A DNA stretch of 64,000 nt from Brevinema_A sp051649605 (GCA_051649605.1 JBOFHK010000007.1:1-64000), one strand, 5' to 3'; numbered from the stretch's first letter, positions 21,958-30,122 are shown. The notes: generated from the sequence alone by a model not told the origin. Made by a program: numbers and translations.

Positions 21958-23801
21958 GAGAGAAATATTATACCTCGAAAGAAATCGGAAACTTCCTTCA
22001 AATCGGAGATCGACACGTCCGTCGATTAGCAGAAAAAGAATACTGGGAATATCGAGAAGTAAAGAAAAACGGAGCTCAGGAAAAACGCTATCCTTTATCG
22101 ACCCTTCCGCTATCGATCCAAGCGAAGATCCAACAAGCCCAAAAAACAGATCTTGCCTTTGTAGAAGACACGCCTATAAATCGCCTCTCTTTAGAACCGT
22201 ATAATAGAGCCGTAATGGAAGCTCGGTTATCTGCTCTAGATCTCTTTAAGAAATTCCACAAAGAATACGGTGGAGGCAAAGACAAGGCTATTTCCCATTT
22301 TATTCGGCAATGGCAAGAAATTGCCTCCCCTCGAACCTTAGAAATATTACCAAAATTTACCAAAAGAAGTTTTTATCATTGGGACACATCTCTTGCTAAG
22401 GGAGGAATCATCAGCCTCGCTCCTAATTATGGGAAGCGGAAAGGAATCACCAAAGTTCCAGAGCAGTTTCAAGAATTAATCTTAGATGCCTACCTCAACC
22501 AAAACCAACGAACGGCTCGAGGGATTCATAAGCACCTGATCCATCAAATGGCAATTACCCAATTGGGAGCAAGTGCAGAGGAGATTCAACTGGCTCAATA
22601 CAAGAGACTACTTATGAAAGAATTTCCTTATAAAGTGGTTCTACGATTTATTGAGAATCACACCTCAAAAGGTCTGAGAGACAAAGCCCGAGGAAACAGA
22701 TCCCAGCGAGAAAAGACCCAAGCATATATTACAAGAGATCCCTCGAGCGTTCTTCCTAATCAAATTTGGGTCTCGGACGGACACGATGCTAATAATTATG
22801 TGTTTAATGAATACGGCAAAGTAATCCGACCTGTCGTGGTTGTGTGGCAGGACATTCGTTCTCGAATGATCGTGGGCTGGGAGATTGACGAAACGGAAAA
22901 TACGGACTTGATTATTACTAGTCTATGTAACGGTGTCGAACAGCATGGAGTTCCTCATTATGCTTATGTTGATAACGGTAAAGCCTATATCAATAAAAGA
23001 ACAGCAGATAAAGTTCATTCCGAAAACAAACTCAAAGCTTATTCTATGTTGGGTATTACCGAGCAGGTCGCTCGTCCTTACAACGGTAAAGAAAAACCTG
23101 TCGAACGGACTTGGGGAACAATGGACAATGACTTCGCAAAGTTTCTACCCGGATACGTCGGAAAAAATGCCCTTTCCAAACCGGAAGGAGCAGAGAGAGA
23201 CTTGAAAAAGGGAAATCTCTTGACATTGGAAGAGTACAAAGACGCTTTTACCAAGTGGGTACGAATTTATAATACGAATTTACATACAGGGATGGGTATG
23301 GATGGAAAAAGCCCTGCAGAAGTTTATTTAGAGAATATTGTAGAGATTAGAAGAGTCGATAAAGATACCATTACCTTACTAAGGATGGTTACCGTAGCAG
23401 AATTAAGAACGGTTACAGCCGGTGGTAAGATCCGTTACAACAATAGAGAATACATCGCTCCGGAATTACTGCATTATATCGGCTTAAAAGTAGAACTTGC
23501 CCTTGACCCTAAAAATCTTAATATAGCCTATATCTATTATGAGGGCAAATTTATCACGAAAGCGGAAGGGATGGTTTATGCGGATTTCTTTGATTCTCCA
23601 AATACCCAAAAAACACTCAAGCAACACTCACGACAGAAAAGCACAGAACATAAGATGAATAAAAGAATGATCGAGTCTAAGAAAAACCAAAGTGAGATTT
23701 TATTAGCGGAAAAAACAAAAGCTATCGAGTCTAAAAAACCAGAGCTGTTCAATAAAGAAGAAAAACCGTTCGACAGATACGGACATTATATTAATAAATA
23801 A
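21954..23801 (+). CDS. MuA-type DDE transposase
   Basis: 615 residues, close to MuA. Residues about 1-60 form a Mu-type DNA-binding domain (YYTSKEIGNFLQIGDRHVRRLA...). The catalytic core has the acids D275 (WVSDGHDANNYV), D340 (YAYVDNGKAY) and E384 (GKEKPVERTW), with spacing like MuA's D269/D336/E392. The C-terminal part is a lysine-rich tail, likely the partner-contact region. It cuts and joins prophage ends for replicative transposition. The reading frame is intact, so transposition could still work. Confidence 0.93.
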   Translation: MREKYYTSKEIGNFLQIGDRHVRRLAEKEYWEYREVKKNGAQEKRYPLSTLPLSIQAKIQQAQKTDLAFVEDTPINRLSLEPYNRAVMEARLSALDLFKKFHKEYGGGKDKAISHFIRQWQEIASPRTLEILPKFTKRSFYHWDTSLAKGGIISLAPNYGKRKGITKVPEQFQELILDAYLNQNQRTARGIHKHLIHQMAITQLGASAEEIQLAQYKRLLMKEFPYKVVLRFIENHTSKGLRDKARGNRSQREKTQAYITRDPSSVLPNQIWVSDGHDANNYVFNEYGKVIRPVVVVWQDIRSRMIVGWEIDETENTDLIITSLCNGVEQHGVPHYAYVDNGKAYINKRTADKVHSENKLKAYSMLGITEQVARPYNGKEKPVERTWGTMDNDFAKFLPGYVGKNALSKPEGAERDLKKGNLLTLEEYKDAFTKWVRIYNTNLHTGMGMDGKSPAEVYLENIVEIRRVDKDTITLLRMVTVAELRTVTAGGKIRYNNREYIAPELLHYIGLKVELALDPKNLNIAYIYYEGKFITKAEGMVYADFFDSPNTQKTLKQHSRQKSTEHKMNKRMIESKKNQSEILLAEKTKAIESKKPELFNKEEKPFDRYGHYINK

Positions 23802-23883
23802 AAGAGCGTACGACTTTTATTTTGAATATATAGTAATACTTTCTGTGCGAAAAAGTTCTATCCATTAGATTCAGTATAAAAAA

Positions 23884-23940
23884 TATCCAGCTTTCGCCAT
23901 CCGTGGCTACGCTGGACTCGGGCATCCATGCCCTCGGGAG
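23884..23940 (+). repeat. hairpin/RBS cassette before the MuB-like gene
   Basis: TATCCAGC, GCCATCCGTGGC hairpin with TCC in the loop, GCTGGA, then GGGCA/TGCCC hairpin with loop TCCA, CTCGGGAG and the ATG at 23948. Twin of the copy inside the protease gene (11141-11196), in the same orientation relative to its gene. Confidence 0.75.
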
Positions 23941-23947
23941 TATAAAA

Positions 23948-24838
23948 ATGAAAGAGAGAATAGAGAAGATACTAAAGTATCTTGAGGAGTCGGGAGAGAC
24001 ACAATCCAGTCTTGCTCGAAGTGCCGGTTTATCGGTAACAGTAGTAAACCAAATCCTTAAAGACAAATATAAAGGGGATATGGAAGTCAATTTATCTAAA
24101 ATTGAGTCCGTTATCGACAATAGAAAAGAACGAGCTTTAGTAACTTTCAAAGCTCCGGAATTTATCGAAACGACCATTGTCAGTAAAACCTATGGTGCTT
24201 TGGGAGAGGCTCAGAATACAGCGATCCCAAGAATGCTCGTGCTTTACGGTAATAGTGGGATCGGCAAAACAAGGGGGCTGGAGGAGTATGTTGAAGACAA
24301 TCCTACTGCCACTTTAATAGAAGTGAGTCCGGACTTTACTTTCGGCTCGATGTTGCAGGAAATTGCCCAAGAAATCGGAGTACATAGTACGGGGAAGCAT
24401 TATGAGATCAGAAAACGGATCGTTTCCAAGTTAAAAAATCCCAATAGAATGCTCATCATTGATGAAGCGGAATATCTCACCCCGAAGAGTTTGGATATTC
24501 TCAGACGAATCCACGATAAGGCAAAGATTCCTATTGTATTGGTGGGGATGCCTGCTTTATTTCATAATATTAAGTCATTAAGAAAAGGTTTTGAGCAGAT
24601 CGCTAATCGGATGGTTTCTTACAATCTTGGAGTACCAGATGACAGAGATATGCTCCAAATTATCGAGGCTTGTATTCCTCGCTGTGAAGATAGTGTTGCT
24701 AAGGCTCTGATTAAATGTTCTAAAAGTACGATCCGTACCTTAATCTTATTGATGCAAGACCTTGTCAATTGGTCAGCAAGCTCCGGTCAAAAAATAACGG
24801 CAAGCCAAGTAGAAGCCTTTGTTAATAGTATGCATTAG
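23948..24838 (+). CDS. MuB-type ATPase, transposition target selector
   Basis: 296 residues from the ATG at 23948 after GGGAG; an upstream GTG at 23903 would translate the cassette and is rejected. An N-terminal HTH (SSLARSAGLSVTVVNQILKD) precedes an AAA ATPase with Walker A GNSGIGKT (K107) and Walker B MLIIDEAEYL (D172, E173). MuB binds target DNA, activates MuA and gives target immunity. Next to the transposase, as in Mu. Intact. Confidence 0.9.
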   Translation: MKERIEKILKYLEESGETQSSLARSAGLSVTVVNQILKDKYKGDMEVNLSKIESVIDNRKERALVTFKAPEFIETTIVSKTYGALGEAQNTAIPRMLVLYGNSGIGKTRGLEEYVEDNPTATLIEVSPDFTFGSMLQEIAQEIGVHSTGKHYEIRKRIVSKLKNPNRMLIIDEAEYLTPKSLDILRRIHDKAKIPIVLVGMPALFHNIKSLRKGFEQIANRMVSYNLGVPDDRDMLQIIEACIPRCEDSVAKALIKCSKSTIRTLILLMQDLVNWSASSGQKITASQVEAFVNSMH

Positions 24839-24846
24839 AAAACAAC

Positions 24847-25033
24847 GAGCGATAGCGAGATTGGTTTCTTATCCAGCGGAATGCGTAAGCATTAGCAGGA
24901 TTAGAAAGTCTTTAGACGATAGCGAGATTGGAATAAATCAGCACTTCGTCTTATCCAGCGAATTTATGAAATAAATGAGCAGGGTTAGAAAACAGTCTTA
25001 TTCGACAAAAAAAAGTAAAGTAGGATTAGAGAA
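24847..25033 (+). repeat. tandem diverged copies of a leader cassette
   Basis: Two units of about 70-85 bp each contain CGATAGCGAGATTGG, TTATCCAGCG, a variable hairpin (AATGC/GCATT in the first, ATTTAT/ATAAAT in the second) and AGCAGGRTTAG. A third partial copy, AGTAGGATTAGAGAA, is the actual ribosome site of the gene at 25034. The constant parts are kept and the hairpin arms change together. Confidence 0.65.
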
Positions 25034-25210
25034 ATGAAAACAAAAACTAAAGAATTAAGAGAGATCCTTGAAGAGCTCAAGACAATCAAAGAGTTAAATT
25101 ATGATCAAGTAAAATTATTACTTGAGGAACAAAAAAGAGATCGTAAAATTATCATATTTGGCATGATCATTACACTTTGTACCGGTCTCTTATACTGGTT
25201 TCAATCTTGA
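25034..25210 (+). CDS. small coiled-coil membrane protein
   Basis: 58 residues (MKTKTKELREILEELKTIK...). Residues 1-38 form a charged coiled coil, residues about 39-57 a hydrophobic segment (IIIFGMIITLCTGLLYWF). Same topology as the holin-like protein at 17.6 kb, but unrelated in sequence. Ribosome site AGGATTAG is the third copy of the neighbouring repeat. Function unknown; likely inner-membrane. Confidence 0.55.
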   Translation: MKTKTKELREILEELKTIKELNYDQVKLLLEEQKRDRKIIIFGMIITLCTGLLYWFQS

Positions 25211-25221
25211 GGAGCTAAGAT

Positions 25222-25550
25222 ATGTCAGAAATATTTCAAGATAAGGTTTCTATTATAGGAAAGTAACTAAAATAGAAGGTCTACGAGTTACTAGGATGGG
25301 TCTAACGAGCATTTATATGGTGCTTAGTATTCCTAATGAAAAATCAAATCGACCGATCTATATTCCTTGTACTATCTATGGCAAAGAGGCTGATGTGCTG
25401 GAGAAAAAAAGACTATCTTTCGAAATAAAAGTGGAAGATATGGTCGAAATTCAAGGGTCTCATTGTAACCAAAAGAGAGACGGTAGAATAGTCTTAGAAA
25501 TTAAGGCTAAGACTATTGAAAAATATACCCAAGTAACAAATCTATTTTAA
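25222..25550 (+). pseudogene. frameshifted SSB/OB-fold-like protein
   Basis: A start ATG after GGAG gives MSEIFQDKVSIIGK and then stops at TAA. The -1 frame continues without interruption as VTKIEGLRVTRMGLTSIYMV ... PIYIPCTIYGKEADVLEK ... KVEDMVEIQGSHCNQKRDGR, the pattern of single-stranded DNA-binding OB folds. One base is missing around 25261-25266. Either a real mutation, a sequencing error, or an unusual frameshift; no slippery heptamer is seen. The downstream ATG at 25296 would remove the first strand. Confidence 0.6.
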
Positions 25551-25562
25551 GAGGAGATAATT

Positions 25563-25775
25563 ATGGAAAAATACTTTACTAAAGAAGATATCCAAGAAGA
25601 AGCAAAAAGATTGTATCAAAGCAATCCAAGGGTTAGAAAATCATTAAAAAATATGTTTAAAGTAATCAGTAAAGACAAAACATTAAAAGGAATTTCTATC
25701 TCTTCTCAAGGTAAAGAAGTTATTATATCAAGAGAAGATATCGATCAAATAAATCGTAAAAAAGGAGAAAACTAA
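25563..25775 (+). CDS. small early phage protein, unknown
   Basis: 70 residues after AAGAGGAG. Mostly charged, with QEEAKRLYQSNPRVRKSLKN and a beta pair DKTLKGISISSQGKEVIIS. Its stop overlaps the start of the gam relic by one base (TAATG), so they were one transcriptional unit. No known motif. Confidence 0.5.
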   Translation: MEKYFTKEDIQEEAKRLYQSNPRVRKSLKNMFKVISKDKTLKGISISSQGKEVIISREDIDQINRKKGEN

Positions 25776-26250
25776 TGAAAGAAGTTATCACTAATACAGA
25801 AGAGCTTAAAGAAGCGGGCAATCAATATGCCAAAATATCTCGAGAGATCGAACAGGCAGAGATAGAAATGAACAAAGAAATCGATAAAATTAAGAGTCGG
25901 ATATTAAGAATGCCTCAGTAAAGGCGACACAAACTGTCTTAAAAACCATTATTCAAGGCTATGTCACGGAGAATAAAGACTCCTTAATTACTGAACCAAA
26001 AAGAAGTTTTGAGCTTCCTCTGCTTACTTTAGGGTTTAGAAAAAGCTCGGAAGTTTCTATTCCTAATGCTAAAATGTCCAGTATTTTGGAAGCTCTTAAA
26101 AATCAAGGACGCTATGAGTGTATTGATACCAAAGAAACTGTCAAAAAGTCTGCTCTCTCCACATGGAGCAATGAAGCTCTCAGTGAAATAGGAGTCTCCC
26201 GCAAAGAAAAAGACACCTTCTTTATTGAAGTCAAATCCGAAGAATTATAA
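25775..26250 (+). pseudogene. gam: frameshifted Gam-like host-nuclease inhibitor
   Basis: The first frame gives 48 residues (MKEVITNTEELKEAGNQY...NKEIDKIKSRILRMPQ) and stops at 25919. The -1 frame then runs ...KATQTVLKTIIQGYVTENKD ... LLTLGFRKSSEVSIPNAKM ... LEALKNQGRYECIDTKETV to 26250, a good match to Mu Gam in order and content (coiled coil, then FRKSS-SVSI, then LE..G...I.TKE.V). One base is lost near 25885-25895. Gam binds DNA ends and blocks RecBCD. In this copy it would not be made unless by frameshifting; no slippery heptamer in phase is seen. Confidence 0.72.
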
Positions 26251-26277
26251 GAACAGGATATTCACATATAATCATAT

Positions 26278-26308
26278 AAAGCATTGGCTTCGGCTGGTGC
26301 TTTTTTCT
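26278..26308 (+). terminator. terminator of early operon
   Basis: AAAGCATTGGC pairs over 11 positions (with G-U pairs) with GCTGGTGCTTT around a TTCG loop, followed by T-run. Ends the early transcript after gam. Confidence 0.8.
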
Positions 26309-26327
26309 TTAGATACTTATTTGATCG

Positions 26328-26615
26328 AATGTCCGAGGGTATAGGGGAAAAAACACTAATATTTTTAATATGTCCGAGGGTAATCTCTTAAAAAATACAG
26401 TATTTTTATCAAATTAAAAAACATAAAATATCTATAAACCTTTATTTTTAGGGGATTAAAATACAATTAAAAACTTTTAGAGGGGAGGCTGTTAAATGTC
26501 CGAGGGTATACAATACAAGTACAATAAAAGAAAACCCCATAAATCGGTGTGTCCGATGCATGGGGAATTAAATGAGAATTACATTTATTAAAGTTCAAAA
26601 TGTCCGGCGTTAATA
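26328..26615. repeat. TGTCCGAGGGT repeats at the right edge of the prophage
   Basis: Three copies of TGTCCGAGGGTA at 26330, 26371 and 26497, and two partial ones (TGTCCGATG at 26550, TGTCCGGCG at 26601), all in the same direction, in a gene-free stretch after the early terminator. The first two are 41 bp apart. Candidate transposase-binding sites at the phage end, as the TG start fits Mu-type ends. The fourth is inside a CCCCAT/ATGGGG hairpin. Confidence 0.5.
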
Positions 26616-26659
26616 GGTATTAAAAGCCTCTCGCATTAGGATACATCAAGCTTTATCCT

Positions 26660-26996
26660 CTGCAAAATCAAACGTCTCTCTCTGCAAAATTAAACAGCTC
26701 ATAACACTTGTTTTCTTTGAATAGCTTATTTAATCGTTCTTTAGACTTTATAACACCTTGACTAAGGTTTTGCGACTAATACACAAATCAAGATATTCCG
26801 TAAAAGCTATATAAATAGTCTTTTTCGGCTTTGTATCTCGTATATTAGTATTGTTTTCTTGAGTTTGTGATAATAAATAACTCTCGTACATTTTTTGAGC
26901 AAGATCTTTATTCTTTGTTTTCAAAGAGATTCTTTTATATCTCTTATCAATCTTATATTCCAAATAATACGTACCATTTCGTTATAATAATCCCAT
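26660..26996 (-). pseudogene. remnant of a tyrosine integrase (N-terminal part)
   Basis: One frame reads RNGTYYLEYKIDKRYKRISLKTKNKDLAQKM... KKTIYIAFTEYLDL..., the typical N-terminal arm and core-binding start of phage/island integrases. It stops near 26748; another frame continues VIKSKERLNKLFKENKCYELFNF until 26661. No catalytic domain (R..HxxR..Y) remains. It lies beside the 3' end of tRNA-Leu, where such integrases act. It is a relic of a separate integrated element, not part of the Mu-like transposition system. Confidence 0.6.
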
Positions 26997-26999
26997 AAA

Positions 27000-27076
27000 C
27001 AATCTCACTTCGACTTTGGTTTTTATCGAGTTTTACTATGATCATTTTCTGTACAAATTCTGTACAAGTGAGATTT
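27000..27076. repeat. inverted repeat AATCTCACTT/AAGTGAGATT
   Basis: A perfect 10-bp inverted repeat about 75 bp across, with a TTCTGTACAAATTCTGTACA direct repeat in the loop, between the integrase remnant and tRNA-Leu. Possibly old attachment-site or excisionase-binding DNA. Confidence 0.4.
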
Positions 27077-27092
27077 TATCTTTAAAATAAAA

Positions 27093-27132
27093 AAAGCAAA
27101 CATAGATATGTTCTATATTTGCTTTCATAAAA
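27093..27132 (-). terminator. terminator of tRNA-Leu
   Basis: On the minus strand AAAGCAAATATAGA pairs with TCTATGTTTGCTTT (one mismatch), followed by T-run, about 20 bases after the tRNA 3' end. Confidence 0.7.
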
Positions 27133-27147
27133 AAGTCTTTCAACCCT

Positions 27148-27231
27148 TGCCCAGAGTGGGACTCGAACCCACACACTCGTGAAAGCGGCAGATTTTGAGT
27201 CTGCTACGTCTACCAGTTCCGTCATCTAGGC
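27148..27231 (-). tRNA. tRNA-Leu (anticodon CAA)
   Basis: On the minus strand: acceptor GCCTAGA pairs with TCTGGGC (one G-T pair), D arm, anticodon stem GCAGA/TCTGC with loop CTCAAAA (anticodon CAA), a long variable arm and T arm with GGTTCGAGTCC. 84 bases including an A discriminator. The long variable arm is as in class II tRNA-Leu. The 3' end faces the integrase remnant. Confidence 0.92.
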
Positions 27232-27386
27232 ATATGATTTAATATTATAAAATAATTTTTCTATTTTGTCAAATTTTATTTTATTATTTTTTATTCAAAA
27301 GGACAACGAGATATTTATTCCTATAACTAAAAATATAGTCGATTTCTATTCAACGCCAACAATACTAAATCCTATTAAGTAGTACT

Positions 27387-27443
27387 AATATATATCAATA
27401 AAAAAGACACCCTATAAGGGTGTCTTTTTTATTGATATATATT
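27387..27443. terminator. 27-bp bidirectional terminator between flaA genes and tRNA
   Basis: Perfectly paired arms (27387-27413 with 27417-27443) with core AAAAAAGACACCCT and loop ATA. Ends the leftward flaA operon; also blocks transcription from the tRNA side. Confidence 0.9.
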
Positions 27444-28181
27444 TTACCAATTATCACTAATATCATCAGCAGCCTGAGATGCCACAATATTCATATTTGC
27501 TACTAATTGGTCAAAGTATAAATAATAAGGATCTGTTACCACAATATCTTCTGCAATAAAAGAAACGTGAAATCCAAGAAACTCAAGACCATAAGTGCTA
27601 GAACCTGGACGGTACTGAACAACTACATCAGAGACTGGCACAACTAATTTTTTCCAACCTTGGAATCTCATTTCCCCGCCAGGAAGTCGCATTCTATTAT
27701 TTTCTAAATCTCGGACTTTAATAAAAAAGCTATGACGTGCATTCCTACCAGAAACCCAAACAGAAAAACTACGGACAACATTTTTAAGGCTTAAAGGATA
27801 AGGGCGATCAACACTCATCCACCCAAAATTACGTTTAAAAAATACCGTTTTTACACCTAATACCATTTTATTATTATCGGTAGCAATTTCTTTTGGCGCC
27901 CCATCTCGATAAAGAATTTTGGAAATACCAAAATCCAAAGGTATATTAGGCATCCAACCTTGAGGAACTTCAAAATCATCCAATAATACTGTTGTTAAAC
28001 TTTCATCAGCAACTCGAGCGACACCAATATTGGCTGCATCAGGATCTGTTTCAATAACTGGTAGATTAGCTGTATCAGTAGGAGGGTCTGTAGGATTGAT
28101 TGTTTGTTCATCTTGAGCTTGCAGTATTGTAGCAGTCATAAATAAAGCTAAAAATAAAGCGCTATAATTTTTGTTTTTCAT
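27444..28181 (-). CDS. flaA: FlaA-type flagellar filament sheath protein
   Basis: 245 residues from the ATG at 28181 (MKNKNYSALFLALFMTATIL), preceded by AGGAG; the longer frame to 28202 overlaps the upstream gene and is rejected. A signal peptide ends near LQAQ. The mature part has FlaA hallmarks: LLDDFEVPQGW near the start, the beta-sandwich core VRSFSVWVSGRNARHSFFIKVRD, then FQGWKKLVVPVSDVVVQ and YYLYFDQL. It coats the periplasmic filament. 14 bases after the second flaA gene: one operon. The N-terminal mature part has an unusual Thr/Pro/Asp-rich stretch. Confidence 0.85.
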   Translation of the reverse strand: MKNKNYSALFLALFMTATILQAQDEQTINPTDPPTDTANLPVIETDPDAANIGVARVADESLTTVLLDDFEVPQGWMPNIPLDFGISKILYRDGAPKEIATDNNKMVLGVKTVFFKRNFGWMSVDRPYPLSLKNVVRSFSVWVSGRNARHSFFIKVRDLENNRMRLPGGEMRFQGWKKLVVPVSDVVVQYRPGSSTYGLEFLGFHVSFIAEDIVVTDPYYLYFDQLVANMNIVASQAADDISDNW

Positions 28182-28195
28182 ATTAAAACTCCTGC

Positions 28196-29065
28196 TTACC
28201 AAAGATAACTTTCTAGCGGTTTCCCGTTAAATACTTCAGTAGAAACGATACCGGTATGCTGTAATAAGTCAAAGTAGACATAAAATTTATCAACTTTTTC
28301 ACTTGGAAAACTCCAAAGTTTGAGCATTTCAAACTCTAATGATTGTGTCGCAGGAAGTCTTTTTCTACTTTGAATAACACTATCAGGAATTCCAGAACGT
28401 TTTTGTTTCCAACCAGTGTATAGGAGATCCCCCAAAGGAATTCGATATTGATATCCTAAATAATCTCTAAGATAGGCTTCTACCCACCATCCGTAGTAAC
28501 CACCCCATGCCCAAAGAGTAATATCGGTTGTTTTTCCTGAAAAAGGAATCCGATAAGGCGTAGAATCTACATTAACATCTGGAGCATTTTCGACTGCTCC
28601 TGCTGTCTGCAACAATATCGTTTCTGCGTTTTCACCATTTTCAGCATCTGCTGTGTCAGCAGTACGATTTGGATATAATTCAATCCAATTGTACCCTTGT
28701 TTGGTGAATTCTGCTTTTACCCCTAGAACAAATTTTTGAGTGCCACCTACTAATTCAGAAACCCCATCAGGCTTATTTTCCGCATAACGCGCTGCATTAC
28801 GTTCCAAATCTGGATTACCACCCAAGGTTTGTATTTGCTGATCACCACCTGCTTGATTTTGATCATCTGCTACCTGTACGGCAAATTCAGAAAATTTAGG
28901 CTTCCAAACTAAAGATTTAGCAGCATCATAACCATCTCCAAAATCAGATAAAGTAAAGTTTTGGAAAACATATGAGCCTTGAGTTTGACTGTACAGCGGT
29001 GCGGTAAAAACAGCCATGACTAACATAGTATAAGAAGTTATACTGTGAAGATACGCTCTTTTCAT
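28196..29065 (-). CDS. flaA: FlaA-type flagellar filament sheath protein, paralogue
   Basis: 289 residues. Signal peptide about 1-27 (MLVMAVFTAPLYSQ). FlaA motifs: DITLWAWGGYYGWWVEAYLRD, YRIPLGDLLYTGWKQKR, IPDSVIQSRKRL and FYVYFDLLQHTG. The first gene of the operon with its own ribosome site AAGGAG. Spirochaetes often have two flaA paralogues in tandem (flaA1/flaA2); I cannot assign which is which. A Glu/Asn/Ala-rich loop (TADTADAENGENAE) is unique to this copy. Confidence 0.88.
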   Translation of the reverse strand: MKRAYLHSITSYTMLVMAVFTAPLYSQTQGSYVFQNFTLSDFGDGYDAAKSLVWKPKFSEFAVQVADDQNQAGGDQQIQTLGGNPDLERNAARYAENKPDGVSELVGGTQKFVLGVKAEFTKQGYNWIELYPNRTADTADAENGENAETILLQTAGAVENAPDVNVDSTPYRIPFSGKTTDITLWAWGGYYGWWVEAYLRDYLGYQYRIPLGDLLYTGWKQKRSGIPDSVIQSRKRLPATQSLEFEMLKLWSFPSEKVDKFYVYFDLLQHTGIVSTEVFNGKPLESYLW

Positions 29066-29232
29066 AACAAGAACTCCTTCTTAAAATAAAATTATTATAA
29101 CATAAATCCAATGTTTATAATTGTAATAGAAACTGGATTTTTTAGCAATCCTTTTTTCTTTTATATCTATCGGCTCTTTATATCAAAATCTTATGTTTTT
29201 TTATAAAATACAGCAAAATATATTTGAAAACC

Positions 29233-29937
29233 CTACGAAATATGAATTTGCCAAGATCGATGATTCCCTCCCCAAAAACGACCTGTCGTTTTAAGAACTC
29301 GACCTTTACTATCTCGATAGTGATATTCTACATAAATATTATAAGCACCTTTCTTCATTATTCTACCATCAGAACGTCGTGATCTCCAATATTTGGTAAA
29401 CTGAGCCTGTCCTTGGACAAACTCTATTTTTTGTGCAAACCCTATCAAAGTGTTATAATTACGAACTAAAGAACAATAAACAGGTACCGCATAGAGATAT
29501 ATATCTACCATAACTGCATGTTGGATGGGAAACACAACAACGGTAATTTTTTGGCTATTGTCATAAGAAACTTTAAGATTGGGGACATCATTACCTACTT
29601 TAATATAGGATTCTTTTTGAACTACATTAAGTAACGATCTATTTTGAGGTTTTTTTGGAGTATATTCTTGACGTATAGCAGGCATTTCAACCATTGGCTC
29701 TATCGGTACAATAACTTCTTCCATAGCCACTACATCTTCTATCTTTTCTATTTCTATTGATTCTATTGGTAAATTAGGCACAGACTCCAGTAAAGACACA
29801 GCATTAGTAATATTGGCGGTTTCCATAGCTAGATTCTCACTTAATAGCTCTGTAATTTTAGCAATGGTTTCTTCATTTTTTTGATCACAAGCTAGTAATC
29901 CAAATACGATCAATACCCCTATCCTTATCTTATTCAT
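29233..29937 (-). CDS. lipoprotein of unknown function
   Basis: 234 residues. Signal peptide with lipobox LLAC (MNKIRIGVLIVFGLLACDQ), so membrane-anchored. Residues about 20-95 are acidic and Pro/Glu/Ile-rich (VVAMEEVIVPIEPMVEMP), probably a spacer. The C-terminal domain (about 115-234) ends YNIYVEYHYRDSKGRVLKTTGRFWGG and looks like a beta-sandwich of the FlgD/Ig kind. It lies upstream of the flaA genes on the same strand, so a flagellar or envelope role is possible but unproven. Confidence 0.6.
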   Translation of the reverse strand: MNKIRIGVLIVFGLLACDQKNEETIAKITELLSENLAMETANITNAVSLLESVPNLPIESIEIEKIEDVVAMEEVIVPIEPMVEMPAIRQEYTPKKPQNRSLLNVVQKESYIKVGNDVPNLKVSYDNSQKITVVVFPIQHAVMVDIYLYAVPVYCSLVRNYNTLIGFAQKIEFVQGQAQFTKYWRSRRSDGRIMKKGAYNIYVEYHYRDSKGRVLKTTGRFWGGNHRSWQIHIS

Positions 29938-30122
29938 ATCCCCTCACATTTATAATAACCATAATATATTTATTATATTCAAAGATATTATAATATTAAT
30001 ACTCCCACAGGTCAAGTGTATTCAAAAAAAAATTCCTTTTATATAATATTTCTTTCTCGTAAATATTCTTTATTTTTTATAATAATTATAGTATAATATA
30101 TCTAAAAAAATAAGGATCTTTG

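Noticed and set aside
23903..23947. Upstream GTG start for the MuB-like gene
   Set aside because: It would translate the cassette. The ATG at 23948 follows GGGAG at correct distance.
25885..25925. Programmed frameshifting for gam
   Set aside because: No in-phase slippery heptamer at the switch; a plain one-base loss is simpler.
24847..26615. Repeats as a CRISPR array
   Set aside because: Unequal spacing, repeats of only 11-15 bp conserved, no cas genes, and copies serve as ribosome-site leaders.
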